Positions 8,430-18,094 of a stretch of DNA of 62,743 nt are shown here, piece by piece. The notes beneath the pieces are model-generated. The model ran no database searches, was not told the origin of the DNA, and worked only from the letters and a program-made list of their open reading frames with translations. Made by a program: the position numbers and the translations under genes. The DNA comes from Clostridium thermobutyricum (GTDB lineage: Bacteria; Bacillota; Clostridia; Ch29), in assembly GCA_016841565.1 (NCBI GenBank), contig JAENYX010000001.1, forward strand, positions 91,310 to 154,052. The letters are read 5' to 3'. The stretch's first letter is position 1. Each line of letters begins with the position of its first letter.

Positions 8430-10460
8430 ATGAAATTTGGAGATATGGTAGTAGCCATTGTAGTAATTTCAATAGTAGTTATGATTATTATACCGCTGCC
8501 TACCGGCTTGCTCGATTTCTTATTGACCATCAATATTACTTTGTCGCTTGTAATTCTTCTGATAGCAATGTATGTAACAGAGCCTTTGCAGTTTTCAATA
8601 TTTCCATCAATGCTGCTGCTTACTACATTGTTAAGGCTGTCGCTGAATATATCCACCACAAGGCTCATACTGAGAGATGCGGATGCAGGTCAGGTTATAG
8701 AAGCTTTTGGTAATTTTGTTGTGGGCGGCGATGCGGTGGTCGGGTTTATAATATTTTTAATAATAATAGTTATACAGTTTGTTGTAATTACCAAGGGAGC
8801 CGAGAGAGTTGCCGAAGTTGCCGCAAGGTTTACACTGGACGCCATGCCGGGAAAACAGATGGCCATTGATGCCGACCTGAATGCAGGGTTGATAAATGAA
8901 ATACAGGCTAAGGAGAGGAGAAAGAACATTGAAAGGTCGGCGGATTTTTACGGTGCAATGGACGGTGCCAGCAAATTTGTAAAGGGTGACGCTATCGCCG
9001 GAATTATCATTACTCTAATAAATATCAGCGGTGGATTGATTATTGGAATGCTGCAGAAGGGTATGGGATTTCAAAACGCACTGTCCACCTATACACTGCT
9101 GACGGTTGGGGATGGACTGGTGAGTCAGATACCTGCTCTGCTGATATCAACTTCAGCCGGTATTGTTGTGACCAAGACGGCATCCGAAGCCAATCTCGGG
9201 AGTGAAGTCACAACACAGCTGTTTGCTCAGCCAAAGGTAATGTTCCTTTCGGCAGCAGTTCTGGCAGTGCTTGGTATAATACCTGCTCTACCCCAGGTAC
9301 CGCTATTTTCAATAGCAATTTTGATGCTGTTAACGGGCCATGCCATACGCAGATCAATTTTAAGTCAGGAGGAAATTGAAAAAGAGGAAATAGAGCCGGC
9401 ACGCCTTGAGGAAATGAGAAAACCGGAAAATGTAATGGGTTTACTTCAGGTAGACCCCATAGAAGTGGAATTTGGCTATTCAATAATTCCTCTGGCCGAT
9501 GTTAATCAGGGGGGAGACCTGCTGGACAGAGTGGTAATGATAAGAAGGCAAATAGCCCTGGAGCTGGGCATGGTGGTGCCAATAATAAGGCTTCGGGATA
9601 ATATACAACTAAGTCCGAATCATTATAGAATTAAAATAAAAGGGATAGAGATTTCTGAGGGGGAATTGGTAATGGATGGAATACTCGCCATGGACCCCGG
9701 CACTGCCACCGGAGAAATTGATGGTATAGACACTATGGAGCCAGCCTTTGGGCTTCCTGCCAAGTGGATTAAGGAGGAAGAAAGGGAAAAGGCTGAACTG
9801 CTTGGCTATACTGTAGTTGATCCGCCTACGGTTATTTCCACACATCTTACCGAAACAATAAAATCCCATGTACATGAACTGCTGGGGAGGCAGGAAGTGA
9901 AAAAACTGGTGGATAATATCAAAGAAAACTATCCAACCCTTGTGGAGGAATTAATACCTAAACAAATGACTTTCGGCGAAGTACAGAAAGTATTGGCAAA
10001 CCTTTTAAAGGAAGGTGTGTCTATAAGGGACCTTGTGACTATCTTGGAAACCCTGGCCGATTATGCTCCTATTACCCGGGACCCGGATATGCTGACGGAA
10101 TATGTAAGACAATCGCTTGCCAGGACCATATCCAGGAAGTTTATCTCTGAAAAGAAGGCAAGGGTGGTTACACTGGACCAGAGTTTAGAGGATAAAATAA
10201 TGAGTTCGGTTCAGCAGACCGAACAGGGTAATTACCTGACACTGGATCCGGCAGTAACAAAAGCGATCTTAAACAATCTTTCAAAACAATTGGATAAATT
10301 CACCCAATTAGGAGAACAGCCTATAGTATTGACTTCGCCAATAGTAAGGCTGTACTTTAAAAAACTTACCGAACAGTTTGCACCCAGATTGGTGGTTCTC
10401 TCGTATAACGAATTGGATCCCAGCATAGAAATACAATCGATGGGGATGGTGAGTGCATAA
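8430..10460 (+). CDS. flhA: Flagellar export protein FlhA
   Basis: 676-aa export gate subunit forming a nonameric ring for chaperone-substrate docking. About eight N-terminal membrane segments contain the FHIPEP signature region (GAERVAEVAARFTLDAMPG and KQMAIDADLNAGLI, residues about 122-152). The cytoplasmic half from about residue 330 holds the four FlhA-C subdomains. AAGAGGTG precedes the ATG. The stop overlaps the flhF start (TAATG), indicating coupling. Confidence 0.97.
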   Translation: MKFGDMVVAIVVISIVVMIIIPLPTGLLDFLLTINITLSLVILLIAMYVTEPLQFSIFPSMLLLTTLLRLSLNISTTRLILRDADAGQVIEAFGNFVVGGDAVVGFIIFLIIIVIQFVVITKGAERVAEVAARFTLDAMPGKQMAIDADLNAGLINEIQAKERRKNIERSADFYGAMDGASKFVKGDAIAGIIITLINISGGLIIGMLQKGMGFQNALSTYTLLTVGDGLVSQIPALLISTSAGIVVTKTASEANLGSEVTTQLFAQPKVMFLSAAVLAVLGIIPALPQVPLFSIAILMLLTGHAIRRSILSQEEIEKEEIEPARLEEMRKPENVMGLLQVDPIEVEFGYSIIPLADVNQGGDLLDRVVMIRRQIALELGMVVPIIRLRDNIQLSPNHYRIKIKGIEISEGELVMDGILAMDPGTATGEIDGIDTMEPAFGLPAKWIKEEEREKAELLGYTVVDPPTVISTHLTETIKSHVHELLGRQEVKKLVDNIKENYPTLVEELIPKQMTFGEVQKVLANLLKEGVSIRDLVTILETLADYAPITRDPDMLTEYVRQSLARTISRKFISEKKARVVTLDQSLEDKIMSSVQQTEQGNYLTLDPAVTKAILNNLSKQLDKFTQLGEQPIVLTSPIVRLYFKKLTEQFAPRLVVLSYNELDPSIEIQSMGMVSA

Positions 10461-11554
10461 TGAAGGTAAAAAGATATGTAGGTCAAACCGTTGAAAACAC
10501 TCTGCACAGAGTGAAGGAAGAAATGGGGCATGACGCTGTTATACTCAATAAGAGAAGGATTAAGCCGGGCAAAGGAATAAAAAAGTTATTCAATAAGCCT
10601 GTCTATGAAATTCTGGCAGCAGTGGAAGAATTGGAACCCAAGGCCGGCATTCCTATGCAGGCTTTGGATGATGGGTATCAGGGTTTGGAGGAGAAAGTAG
10701 ACAAACTTAAGGCAACAATAGATACAATGATGAGAAACTTAACTCCCAATATACAGGATCAGGAGATCCCGGAATTCTTGTCACCTTACTATTCGGTAAT
10801 GAAGGATAACGATGTCGATCCCGATATAATTCGTTTTGTAATGGAAGGTGTTAAAAGCAAAATTAATTTGAACACCACTTACGACCAGGAATATCTGTAC
10901 TATAAATTCAAGCAGGAAATCTCATCCTGCTTTAAAAAAATAAATACAATAACACTATCCGACGGACAGCCGACAGTTGTTGTTTTGATAGGACCTACGG
11001 GAGTGGGCAAGACTACCACCCTGGCAAAATTGGCGGCACAGTATTCGGTTATTATGAAAAAAAAGGTAGGAATAATGACGTGTGATACATACAGAATAGC
11101 AGCGGTGGAACAACTGAAGACATATAGTGAAATCATGGATGTTCCTATAAAGGTAATATATCAGTCCAGTGATATCCAAGCGGCAATGCAAGAATATAAG
11201 GATATGGATCTCATACTTGTTGATACTGCAGGAAGAAGCCACAGAGATAGTATGCGGCTTATGGAGCTGCAGAAGATGCTGGATAATTTCGGAAAACAAC
11301 AGGCTTTTCTGGTTATAAGCGCCACTACAAATTATAAAAACGTAATTGATATAATATCAAATTACGGCTTCCTGAAAGATTATAGAATATTAATTACAAA
11401 GGTGGACGAGAACATATCAAACGGAATTTTGTTGAATATTGCGGTTAAAAGCGGTAAACCATTATCCTACATAACAACCGGACAGAGTGTTCCTGATGAT
11501 ATTGAGAAAGTAGATGGAGAAAGGATAGCTTCCCTGATATTAAGCAAGAACTAA
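10460..11554 (+). CDS. flhF: Flagellar GTPase FlhF (SRP-type)
   Basis: 364-aa GTPase of the Ffh/FtsY family that sets flagellar site and number. The N-terminal basic B domain begins MKVKRYVGQTVENTLHRVKEE, followed by the N and G domains. The P-loop GPTGVGKTTTLAKLAA is at about residues 178-193, the SRP GTPase motif CDTYRIAAVEQLKTYSE follows, then DTAGRS and the TKVDE specificity motif. It starts one base inside the flhA stop. flhG, its usual partner and GTPase activator, follows after 21 bases. Confidence 0.96.
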   Translation: MKVKRYVGQTVENTLHRVKEEMGHDAVILNKRRIKPGKGIKKLFNKPVYEILAAVEELEPKAGIPMQALDDGYQGLEEKVDKLKATIDTMMRNLTPNIQDQEIPEFLSPYYSVMKDNDVDPDIIRFVMEGVKSKINLNTTYDQEYLYYKFKQEISSCFKKINTITLSDGQPTVVVLIGPTGVGKTTTLAKLAAQYSVIMKKKVGIMTCDTYRIAAVEQLKTYSEIMDVPIKVIYQSSDIQAAMQEYKDMDLILVDTAGRSHRDSMRLMELQKMLDNFGKQQAFLVISATTNYKNVIDIISNYGFLKDYRILITKVDENISNGILLNIAVKSGKPLSYITTGQSVPDDIEKVDGERIASLILSKN

Positions 11555-11575
11555 AAAGGGAATGGGGGTGTAATA

Positions 11576-12502
11576 ATGGTTGAAACAGTCACAGCTTTTG
11601 ACCAGGCCGATAGACTGAGAAAAATAGTCAGCGGCTTAAGAGAGAAGTCCGACTCAATAATCGACCAGGCTGCAAAGAAAATAAACAAAAAAGCCCGATT
11701 GATTGCGGTAACCAGTGGAAAAGGCGGAGTGGGAAAGACAAGCCTTACCGTAAACATGGCCATACAACTCAGTCGTAGCGGATACAGAGTGATAGTGATT
11801 GATGGGGATTTGGGGCTTGCTAATGTGGAAGTAATGATGGGAATAGTGCCGAAATACAGTATGTATGAATTCATCAATTCGAATTTACATTTATCTGATA
11901 TTATTGCCGATGGACCATCGGGAATAAAGTTTATTTCAGGTGGAACAGGTATTGTAGAGATGGCCCGTCTGGAGAAAAAAAAGTTTGATAAGATATTATT
12001 TACAATGTCTGCCCTTGATAATTATGCCGATTTTATATTGGTTGATACGGGAGCCGGAATATCCAACAGTGTGACCAGTTTTGTGCTGGCGGCAAATGAA
12101 GTAATCCTTATTACAAATGCAGAGCCCACTTCCATAACCGATGCCTACGCCATTCTAAAGATTATCAGTTTGCATAATGAAGACTGCAAGGTGAGAGTTA
12201 TAGCAAATATGGTGGACAATTCCAAGGAAGCAGAGGACATCTTTACACGTATAAATACTGCTGCAAAAAGATTTTTAAAGAAGGATATTATCAATCTGGG
12301 ATACCTGCCGAGGGATGCGGCGGTTAGTAAAGCTATAAAACTACAAATCCCATTTGCTGTAAGCTTTCCCAAAAGTACAGCCGCAAAGGGCATAGAAGAG
12401 ATTGTAAAAAGGATTATCGCCGATACAGAATTTCGACAGGATCCAGAGGGTGTAAAACGGTTCTTATCAAAAATTTATATATCTTTCAGTTCTTCATTAT
12501 GA
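11576..12502 (+). CDS. flhG: MinD-like ATPase FlhG (YlxH)
   Basis: 308-aa ParA/MinD-family ATPase that regulates flagellar number and stimulates FlhF. A short N-terminal helix (DQADRLRKIVSGLREK) matches the FlhF-activating segment known in FlhG. The deviant Walker A SGKGGVGKTSLTVNMA is at about residues 46-61, the switch I/II features VIDGDLGLANVEVMMG and LVDTGAGIS follow, and a C-terminal amphipathic tail ends the protein. AATGGGGGTG precedes ATG 11576. The next gene encodes a PilZ protein. Confidence 0.95.
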   Translation: MVETVTAFDQADRLRKIVSGLREKSDSIIDQAAKKINKKARLIAVTSGKGGVGKTSLTVNMAIQLSRSGYRVIVIDGDLGLANVEVMMGIVPKYSMYEFINSNLHLSDIIADGPSGIKFISGGTGIVEMARLEKKKFDKILFTMSALDNYADFILVDTGAGISNSVTSFVLAANEVILITNAEPTSITDAYAILKIISLHNEDCKVRVIANMVDNSKEAEDIFTRINTAAKRFLKKDIINLGYLPRDAAVSKAIKLQIPFAVSFPKSTAAKGIEEIVKRIIADTEFRQDPEGVKRFLSKIYISFSSSL

Positions 12503-12520
12503 CTACAGGGAGGGATGTAG
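12503..12520 (+). other. Small hairpin presenting the Shine-Dalgarno of the PilZ gene
   Basis: CTACA at 12503-12507 and TGTAG at 12516-12520 can form a 5-bp stem. The 8-base loop GGGAGGGA is the ribosome binding site of the TTG start at 12522. The stem is short, so chance is possible. Confidence 0.3.
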
Positions 12521-12521
12521 A

Positions 12522-13178
12522 TTGAACATACCTGTCGGCATTGGAGAAAAACTAGATATAATCTTAATGAGCAGAAATTTAAAAGAAAAGGCAGTATTGG
12601 TAAGCCAGATTATGGAAGACCATGGTAATGGAAGCTTTGTAATTGCAATGCCAATGATTAGGGGAAGACTGGTTCCGCTTAAAACAAACAAAAATATTGC
12701 TATTGTCTATTATAGAGATAACGGCATATTTGAGTTTATGGCGAAGGTTATTGAAAAGGACGGAGGAAGGCTTCCCAGCATAAAAGTACAGGCTTTGACA
12801 CCTGTTAAAAAAAGCCAGAGAAGAAATTACTACAGACTGAATACGGTTGTGGAAGTTCTTGTGAGTAATTATGCTCCGCAAGAGAACAAAAACTTCCACA
12901 GAACAAAATGCCTTACTTTGAATATAAGCGCCGGAGGCATGAAACTGGCTTCAGATGATGAAATAGAAAAGGGCAGTATTGTACTGTGTGAATTCCGGTT
13001 AACGAATAAAAAGCACTTAATAGCCGCTAAGGTTATAAGGTGCAAAGCTGTTAGTGACAAAAAATATGCCTACGAAATAGGAGTTCAGTTTTTGGAGCTA
13101 GATGAGAAAACAAGGGGCGAGATCGCAGGCTATATATTTGAACAACAAAGAAAACTGAAGCGAAAAGGGCTGATTTAG
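12522..13178 (+). CDS. PilZ-domain flagellar brake protein (YcgR-like)
   Basis: 218-aa two-domain protein: an N-terminal YcgR/YpfA-like domain (residues about 1-90) and a C-terminal PilZ domain that binds cyclic di-GMP. The PilZ binding residues are visible as KKSQRRNYYRL (about residues 94-104) and NISAGGM (about 136-142). It probably slows motor function when c-di-GMP is high, as in Bacillus YpfA or E. coli YcgR; that is inference from family and operon. TTG start with GGGAGGGA upstream. The stop overlaps the cheB GTG start by one base. Confidence 0.88.
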   Translation: MNIPVGIGEKLDIILMSRNLKEKAVLVSQIMEDHGNGSFVIAMPMIRGRLVPLKTNKNIAIVYYRDNGIFEFMAKVIEKDGGRLPSIKVQALTPVKKSQRRNYYRLNTVVEVLVSNYAPQENKNFHRTKCLTLNISAGGMKLASDDEIEKGSIVLCEFRLTNKKHLIAAKVIRCKAVSDKKYAYEIGVQFLELDEKTRGEIAGYIFEQQRKLKRKGLI

Positions 13179-14233
13179 TGGACAAGATAAACGTTATGAT
13201 AGTGGATGATTCGGCTTTTATGAGGCAGGTTATCGAAAAAATACTGCAGGGACATAAGAATATCGAGGTTGTGGCTAAGGCAAGAGATGGAATAGAGGCT
13301 GTTAATAAAGTCAGGGAAAATAAAATCCATGTAATAACAATGGATGTGGAAATGCCGGGAATGAATGGTCTGGAAGCGCTTAAGAGGATTATTGAAACCA
13401 GACCGACTCCGGTACTCATGATAAGCAGTCACACAAGAAGAGGTGCTTTGGAAACCATACAATCCCTTGATATAGGAGCAGTTGATTTTATAACAAAGCC
13501 TTCAAATATCCTCAATACCGATTTGGAGCAGTTTGGAAAAGAATTGGTTGAAAAGGTTCTTGTTGCTTCCACGGCAAAGCTGACAGTATATAAACCGGCA
13601 AAGCATATAATTAAGCCCTTGCCTGCTTTGACCGGAATTAGCAAAAAAATTTTAAGACATGTGATAGCTATCGGCACTTCAACAGGAGGTCCAAAAGCGC
13701 TGCAGCAGGTGCTTCCGGTAATACCGGGCAGTATAGAAGGTGCAGTACTGGTGGTTCAGCATATGCCTCCGGGTTTTACCAAATCCCTTGCCGATAGGCT
13801 GGATACAATATGTCAGCTAAGAGTAAAAGAGGCCGAGGATAAAGAGATTATAAGACCTGGTTATTGCTACATAGCGCCGGGAGATTATCATATGAGGATG
13901 CAACAAAGGGACAGGGGCAGCGGATATGAAATTATGCTTGACAGGCAGGAACTTGTTTCGGGGCACAGACCGTCTGTGGATGTATTGTTTGAATCACTGT
14001 GCAATGTGGAAGTAGAGAAGACTATTGCTGTTGTTATGACCGGGATGGGAAGTGATGGCTCAAGGGGTATGGTAAAGCTGAAAGCGAAAAAGAAATGTGT
14101 GACAATTGCGCAAAATCAAGAAACTTCCATTGTATTTGGAATGCCTGGCAGTGCAATAAAGCAGGGCGCAGTTGAAAAGGTTACGGCTCTGGAAAGCATT
14201 GGCGATGAAATACTGAAAAGTCTGGGGGTATAG
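13178..14233 (+). CDS. cheB: Chemotaxis protein-glutamate methylesterase CheB
   Basis: 351-aa response regulator esterase that demethylates and deamidates chemoreceptors. The receiver domain has VDDS, the phosphoacceptor in TMDVEMPGMNG (about D54-56) and the Lys in FITKPS. The C-terminal CheB_methylest domain has the catalytic Ser in AIGTSTGGPKAL (about residue 165), the His in VVQHMPPGFT and the Asp in TGMGSDG. GTG start overlapping the previous stop by one base. No cheR methyltransferase gene occurs in the window. Confidence 0.96.
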   Translation: MDKINVMIVDDSAFMRQVIEKILQGHKNIEVVAKARDGIEAVNKVRENKIHVITMDVEMPGMNGLEALKRIIETRPTPVLMISSHTRRGALETIQSLDIGAVDFITKPSNILNTDLEQFGKELVEKVLVASTAKLTVYKPAKHIIKPLPALTGISKKILRHVIAIGTSTGGPKALQQVLPVIPGSIEGAVLVVQHMPPGFTKSLADRLDTICQLRVKEAEDKEIIRPGYCYIAPGDYHMRMQQRDRGSGYEIMLDRQELVSGHRPSVDVLFESLCNVEVEKTIAVVMTGMGSDGSRGMVKLKAKKKCVTIAQNQETSIVFGMPGSAIKQGAVEKVTALESIGDEILKSLGV

Positions 14234-14237
14234 TGAC

Positions 14238-16214
14238 ATGGATGCAAATCAGTTCTTAGATATTTATCTTGAGGAAACAAACGAACATTTGGAAAGCCTC
14301 AACAATTCTCTTCTCCAGCTTGAGAAGAGTCCGGAAGACAAGGACGTGCTGGATGAAATTTTCAGGGTATCACATACATTAAAGGGAATGGCAGGCACCA
14401 TGGGGTTTACAAAAACTGCAGAGCTAACCCACGAGATGGAAAACCTGCTGGATGGAATAAGAAAGCAAAGGGTAAATGTAGATACCGATTTAGTTGACCT
14501 TCTTTTCGAGTGCTTGGACGGACTGCAGGAATATACCAATACCATTGCCGAGGAATGCGTTGAAAGGGGTGAGGATAGCACCGCCCTGGTAAACAAGCTG
14601 AGAAGAATATTAAACAAGGAAGAGAAGACCGGATCGGCACCGGACAGAGAGCGTCAACAAGACATGGAATTGAATACTCATGAAAATGAAGTGCTAAACA
14701 AGGCAAGACAGCAAGGGTTCAAATGCTTCATTATACAAGTAAGGCTTGATAGTAACTGCATGTTGAAGTCGGCCAGAGCTTTCATAGTATTCAATGTCCT
14801 GGAAAAGAAAGGCGAAATTATCAAGTCGGTTCCAAGCGTAGAGGATATTGAGGATGAAAAATTTGCCCATTCCATCAAATTGGTTATGATTACTCACAGC
14901 AGCATGGATGAAATCAGAAACAGCCTTACAGCCGTCTCGGAGGTTGCCGAAGTAGAGATTCGGGAAACCAGCATACCCGATGAGATTGATAATTATAGTA
15001 TTGATGAGCAGCAAAATGACAGCTCCGGTGATGCCAAAACCACAAAAGATCTGATAAGAAAAAGTGTAACCGGGAAGACGGTAAGGGTCGATATAGACAG
15101 GCTTGACAATTTGATGAATCTGGTCAGTGAATTGATAATTATTAAAACACGGCTGGAGGAAGACAAGGAGACCGGAGAGAAGACCAATACAGGCGAAGCC
15201 CTTGAATATCTGGAGAGAATAACCACCAACCTTCATGATGCAGTTATGAAAGTAAGAATGGTTCCCATCGAAAGGGTATTTAACAGGTTCCCAAGAATGG
15301 TGAGAGATCTGTCAAAAAGCTTGGGAAAAGATACAAAGTTGTTTATGTATGGAGAAGAAACAGAGGTTGACAGAACTGTTATTGATGAAATAGGAGACCC
15401 ATTAATACACCTGATAAGAAACTCGATAGACCATGGAATAGAACAGGTGGATATAAGAAAGAAGATGGGAAAACCGGCAGAAGGGAAAATCATCCTTAAG
15501 GCATTCCATGATGGGAATACGGTTGTAATAGAAGTACAGGATGACGGGAAGGGAATAGACACGGAAAGAATCATTAAAAAAGCTGTACAGTTGGGGCTAT
15601 ACAGTCAGCAGGAGGTAGAAAAGATTAATCCGGAAGAACTTGTTGGATTGATTTTTTCACCCGGCTTTAGTACTGTTAGTAAGGTATCGGACCTATCAGG
15701 CAGGGGCGTTGGTCTTGATGTGGTAAAGACAAAGATAGAATCCCTGGGCGGAATGGTGGAGGTGGAAAGCAAACCTGGCACAGGAAGTAAATTTTCCATA
15801 AGACTACCACTGACACTGGCAATAATACAGGCACTGCTGGTGAATATAGGAAAAGAAAGCTATGCCATACCGCTTAACTCCATAAAAGAGATAATAACAA
15901 TAGAGCATTCTATGGTCAAAAACGTACAGAACAGGGAAGTAGTTCTATTAAGAGGTGAAATCCTTCCGCTTACAAGACTGGCTAAAGAATTAGAGGTAGA
16001 AGGAGAAAGTGTTGAAAGAGAACAAATGACCATAGTTGTAGTAAGAAAAGGCGAAAGATTAGCGGGCATGGTGGTGGACGGGCTAATTGGTCAACAGGAG
16101 ATAGTAATAAAATCCCTGGGTAAATATCTTTCGGGTATACGGTATATAGCAGGAGCCACAATATTGGGAGATGGACGGGTTTCATTAATACTGGACACAA
16201 ATCCATTTTTATAG
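14238..16214 (+). CDS. cheA: Chemotaxis histidine kinase CheA
   Basis: 658-aa kinase. Domains in order: P1 histidine phosphotransfer (residues about 1-110, phosphorylated His in VSHTLKGMAG, about H45), P2 CheY/CheB-binding region (about 150-245), P3 dimerisation (about 275-345), P4 ATPase with IRNSIDHGIE, DDGKGID and SGRGVGLDVV, and the P5 CheW-like regulatory domain to the end. All key motifs are intact. ATG 14238 starts 5 bases after the cheB stop, with GGGGGTA before it. It phosphorylates CheY and CheB. Confidence 0.97.
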   Translation: MDANQFLDIYLEETNEHLESLNNSLLQLEKSPEDKDVLDEIFRVSHTLKGMAGTMGFTKTAELTHEMENLLDGIRKQRVNVDTDLVDLLFECLDGLQEYTNTIAEECVERGEDSTALVNKLRRILNKEEKTGSAPDRERQQDMELNTHENEVLNKARQQGFKCFIIQVRLDSNCMLKSARAFIVFNVLEKKGEIIKSVPSVEDIEDEKFAHSIKLVMITHSSMDEIRNSLTAVSEVAEVEIRETSIPDEIDNYSIDEQQNDSSGDAKTTKDLIRKSVTGKTVRVDIDRLDNLMNLVSELIIIKTRLEEDKETGEKTNTGEALEYLERITTNLHDAVMKVRMVPIERVFNRFPRMVRDLSKSLGKDTKLFMYGEETEVDRTVIDEIGDPLIHLIRNSIDHGIEQVDIRKKMGKPAEGKIILKAFHDGNTVVIEVQDDGKGIDTERIIKKAVQLGLYSQQEVEKINPEELVGLIFSPGFSTVSKVSDLSGRGVGLDVVKTKIESLGGMVEVESKPGTGSKFSIRLPLTLAIIQALLVNIGKESYAIPLNSIKEIITIEHSMVKNVQNREVVLLRGEILPLTRLAKELEVEGESVEREQMTIVVVRKGERLAGMVVDGLIGQQEIVIKSLGKYLSGIRYIAGATILGDGRVSLILDTNPFL

Positions 16215-16233
16215 TAGATAAGGGGTGACGAAG

Positions 16234-16659
16234 ATGCCGGACAATCAATTTGTTGTATTTAGGATTGAGGAACAGGAGTTTGCAGTTGATATAAACAAAG
16301 TAAAGACAATAGAAAAAATAACTACCATAACCCGGGTTCCGGGGGCACAGCATTTTATTATGGGGGTGATAAATCTAAGGGGAGAGGTTATACCGGTTAT
16401 TGATATCAGAAAGAGAATGGGTATGCAGCCAAGGCAGTTTGACAGTGAGAGCAGGATAATAATTATTAACCTTGACGACATAGAGGTGGGTTTAACTGCC
16501 GATTCTGCTACCGAAGTAGTTAACATAGGGCAGGATTATATAGATAATAACCTGGATTTTGCCGGAGATATCGATGACAGCTTTATAGAGGGCATAGGAA
16601 GAATTGAAGATAGAATAATTGTTATACTTGATCTTAAAAGGATACTGAAAATGGACTAG
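16234..16659 (+). CDS. cheW: Chemotaxis coupling protein CheW
   Basis: About 141 aa, a single CheW/SH3-like domain linking CheA to receptors. Visible family features are QFVVFRIEEQEFAVDINKVK, the GVINLRGEVIPVIDIRKRMG block (about residues 42-61) and the ending IVILDLKRIL. ATG 16234 is favoured because AGGGG lies 8 bases upstream; GTG 16225 overlaps that site. It sits 19 bases after cheA in the same operon. Confidence 0.94.
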   Translation: MPDNQFVVFRIEEQEFAVDINKVKTIEKITTITRVPGAQHFIMGVINLRGEVIPVIDIRKRMGMQPRQFDSESRIIIINLDDIEVGLTADSATEVVNIGQDYIDNNLDFAGDIDDSFIEGIGRIEDRIIVILDLKRILKMD

Positions 16660-16678
16660 CCGGTTAGGGGTGAAATTC

Positions 16679-17293
16679 TTGGAAATAAATTATGAAAACT
16701 TAAATTCAATGCAGATGGATGTGCTAAAAGAACTTGGAAATATAGGAGCAGGAAATGCAGTTACCGCCCTTTCGAAAATGCTGAATAAAAGAGTGAATAT
16801 GGAAGTACCGAAAGTTAAAATACTTGAGTTCAATGAAGTAACAGAAATTCTCGGAGGAGCAGAAATACCTGTAACGGGGATATATTTTCGTATGGATGGA
16901 GACATAAGCGGGAATATTATGTTTCTTATACCCGTTGAGTCGTCCAAGGCTCTGTTGGATATGCTTATGGGGATATACCGTGATGGGGATGAATTCGGAG
17001 AAATGGACATATCCGCCCTTGAAGAAATAGGTAACATTCTTGCAAGCTCATACATATCCTCATTATCTGCATTAACCGGGATGAAAATAAAAATATCGGT
17101 GCCGGCTCTGGCCATTGACATGGTTGGTGCAGTGCTGAGTGTTCCAATCATTCAGTTTGGACATATGGGAGATAGTGTAATGCTGATAGAAACACATTTT
17201 TCGGAGGGTAATACGCATGTTAAAGGCAACTTTTTATTGATCCCCGACGTTGAATCCTTCGCAAATCTATTGGAGAAGTTAGGTGTGGCATAA
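16679..17293 (+). CDS. cheC: CheY-P phosphatase CheC
   Basis: About 204 aa. Two CheC active-site helices are present: VLKELGNIGAGNAVTALSKM (first E..N pair) and ALEEIGNILASSYISSLSAL (second). CheC removes phosphate from CheY-P and is stimulated by CheD, which is encoded next. AGGGG at about 16666-16670 favours TTG 16679; GTG 16670 overlaps the site and would add three residues. With FliY this makes two CheC-type phosphatases in one operon. Confidence 0.94.
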   Translation: MEINYENLNSMQMDVLKELGNIGAGNAVTALSKMLNKRVNMEVPKVKILEFNEVTEILGGAEIPVTGIYFRMDGDISGNIMFLIPVESSKALLDMLMGIYRDGDEFGEMDISALEEIGNILASSYISSLSALTGMKIKISVPALAIDMVGAVLSVPIIQFGHMGDSVMLIETHFSEGNTHVKGNFLLIPDVESFANLLEKLGVA

Positions 17294-17295
17294 AT

Positions 17296-17784
17296 ATGAC
17301 AGTACAAGTGACAAAGATTGGTATGGCAGAGGTATGCGCTGCAAAGGATCCTGCAATACTGATAACGTTAGGTTTGGGATCATGTGTAGGGATTTGCCTA
17401 TATGACCATATAAAAAAAATTGTGGGGATGGCCCACATTATGCTGCCGTCCAGCACAGAAATAAAGAATAACGGCAACAAGGCAAAGTTTGCAGATACTG
17501 CAATTGAAATGCTGATATTGGATATGGTGGGGCTGGGTGCCGACAGAAATAGAATTACGGCCAAAATGGCCGGCGGCGCTCAGATGTTTGCCTTTAAGTC
17601 GTCAAACGAGCTTATGAGAATTGGAGAACGAAATGCGGAGGCCGTGAGGAAAGAACTTAAACGGCATCGAATAGAATTAATTGCAGAGGATGTCGGAGGG
17701 AATTACGGTAGAACAATAGAATTTAGCTCGGAAAACGGAGAACTGAATATCAAGACAATAGGTCATGGAATAAACGTGATATAG
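17296..17784 (+). CDS. cheD: Chemoreceptor glutamine deamidase CheD
   Basis: 162 aa. CheD deamidates receptor glutamines and binds CheC. The catalytic Cys is in LGLGSCVGICLYD and the His in VGMAHIMLP, with the Thr/Ser region and GGAQMF following, as expected. ATG 17296 begins two bases after the cheC stop. The cheC-cheD pair shows a receptor adaptation system of the Bacillus/Thermotoga type. Confidence 0.95.
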   Translation: MTVQVTKIGMAEVCAAKDPAILITLGLGSCVGICLYDHIKKIVGMAHIMLPSSTEIKNNGNKAKFADTAIEMLILDMVGLGADRNRITAKMAGGAQMFAFKSSNELMRIGERNAEAVRKELKRHRIELIAEDVGGNYGRTIEFSSENGELNIKTIGHGINVI

Positions 17785-17795
17785 GGTGATGAAAT

Positions 17796-18089
17796 ATGAA
17801 CGGTTTAAAAAAACTACCAAAATATTTTTCATTGGCAGCAGTATTTGTTTCTACCATTATGGTAATGGTAAAGGGCATTACTCCCATTAGAGCGGTGTAC
17901 AGGGTTGCATCAGCAGCTCTGGCGTTCTATTTTCTCGGACTATATATATCGCGAATGCTTATAAAGGACAATAAGAAAGAAAAAATTGCAACCAGTATTG
18001 ATATCATTGCAGGTACTCAGGAGGAGTTTGAAGAATTAAACCCTCCGGTTGTTGAGGCTACGGATCAGGATGTGCTTGGTAGGGGGTAG
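17796..18089 (+). CDS. Small membrane protein of unknown function
   Basis: 97 aa, not recognised as a characterised protein. Two hydrophobic stretches (residues about 10-28 and 36-56) are followed by a charged, acidic tail (KKEKIATSIDIIAGTQEEFEEL). AGGGTGATGAA precedes ATG 17796, and the gene sits 11 bases after cheD and 5 bases before sigD, so it is co-expressed with the motility genes. A gene of similar size at this spot in related clostridia is my recollection only. Function unknown. Confidence 0.72.
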   Translation: MNGLKKLPKYFSLAAVFVSTIMVMVKGITPIRAVYRVASAALAFYFLGLYISRMLIKDNKKEKIATSIDIIAGTQEEFEELNPPVVEATDQDVLGRG

Positions 18090-18094
18090 ACTTA

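Noticed and set aside
7907..8668. 253-codon open frame on the - strand opposite flhB/flhA
   Set aside because: It lies fully over two well-recognised flagellar genes, has no ribosome site in keeping with the region, and its product is Cys/His/Tyr-rich low-complexity text typical of a shadow frame.
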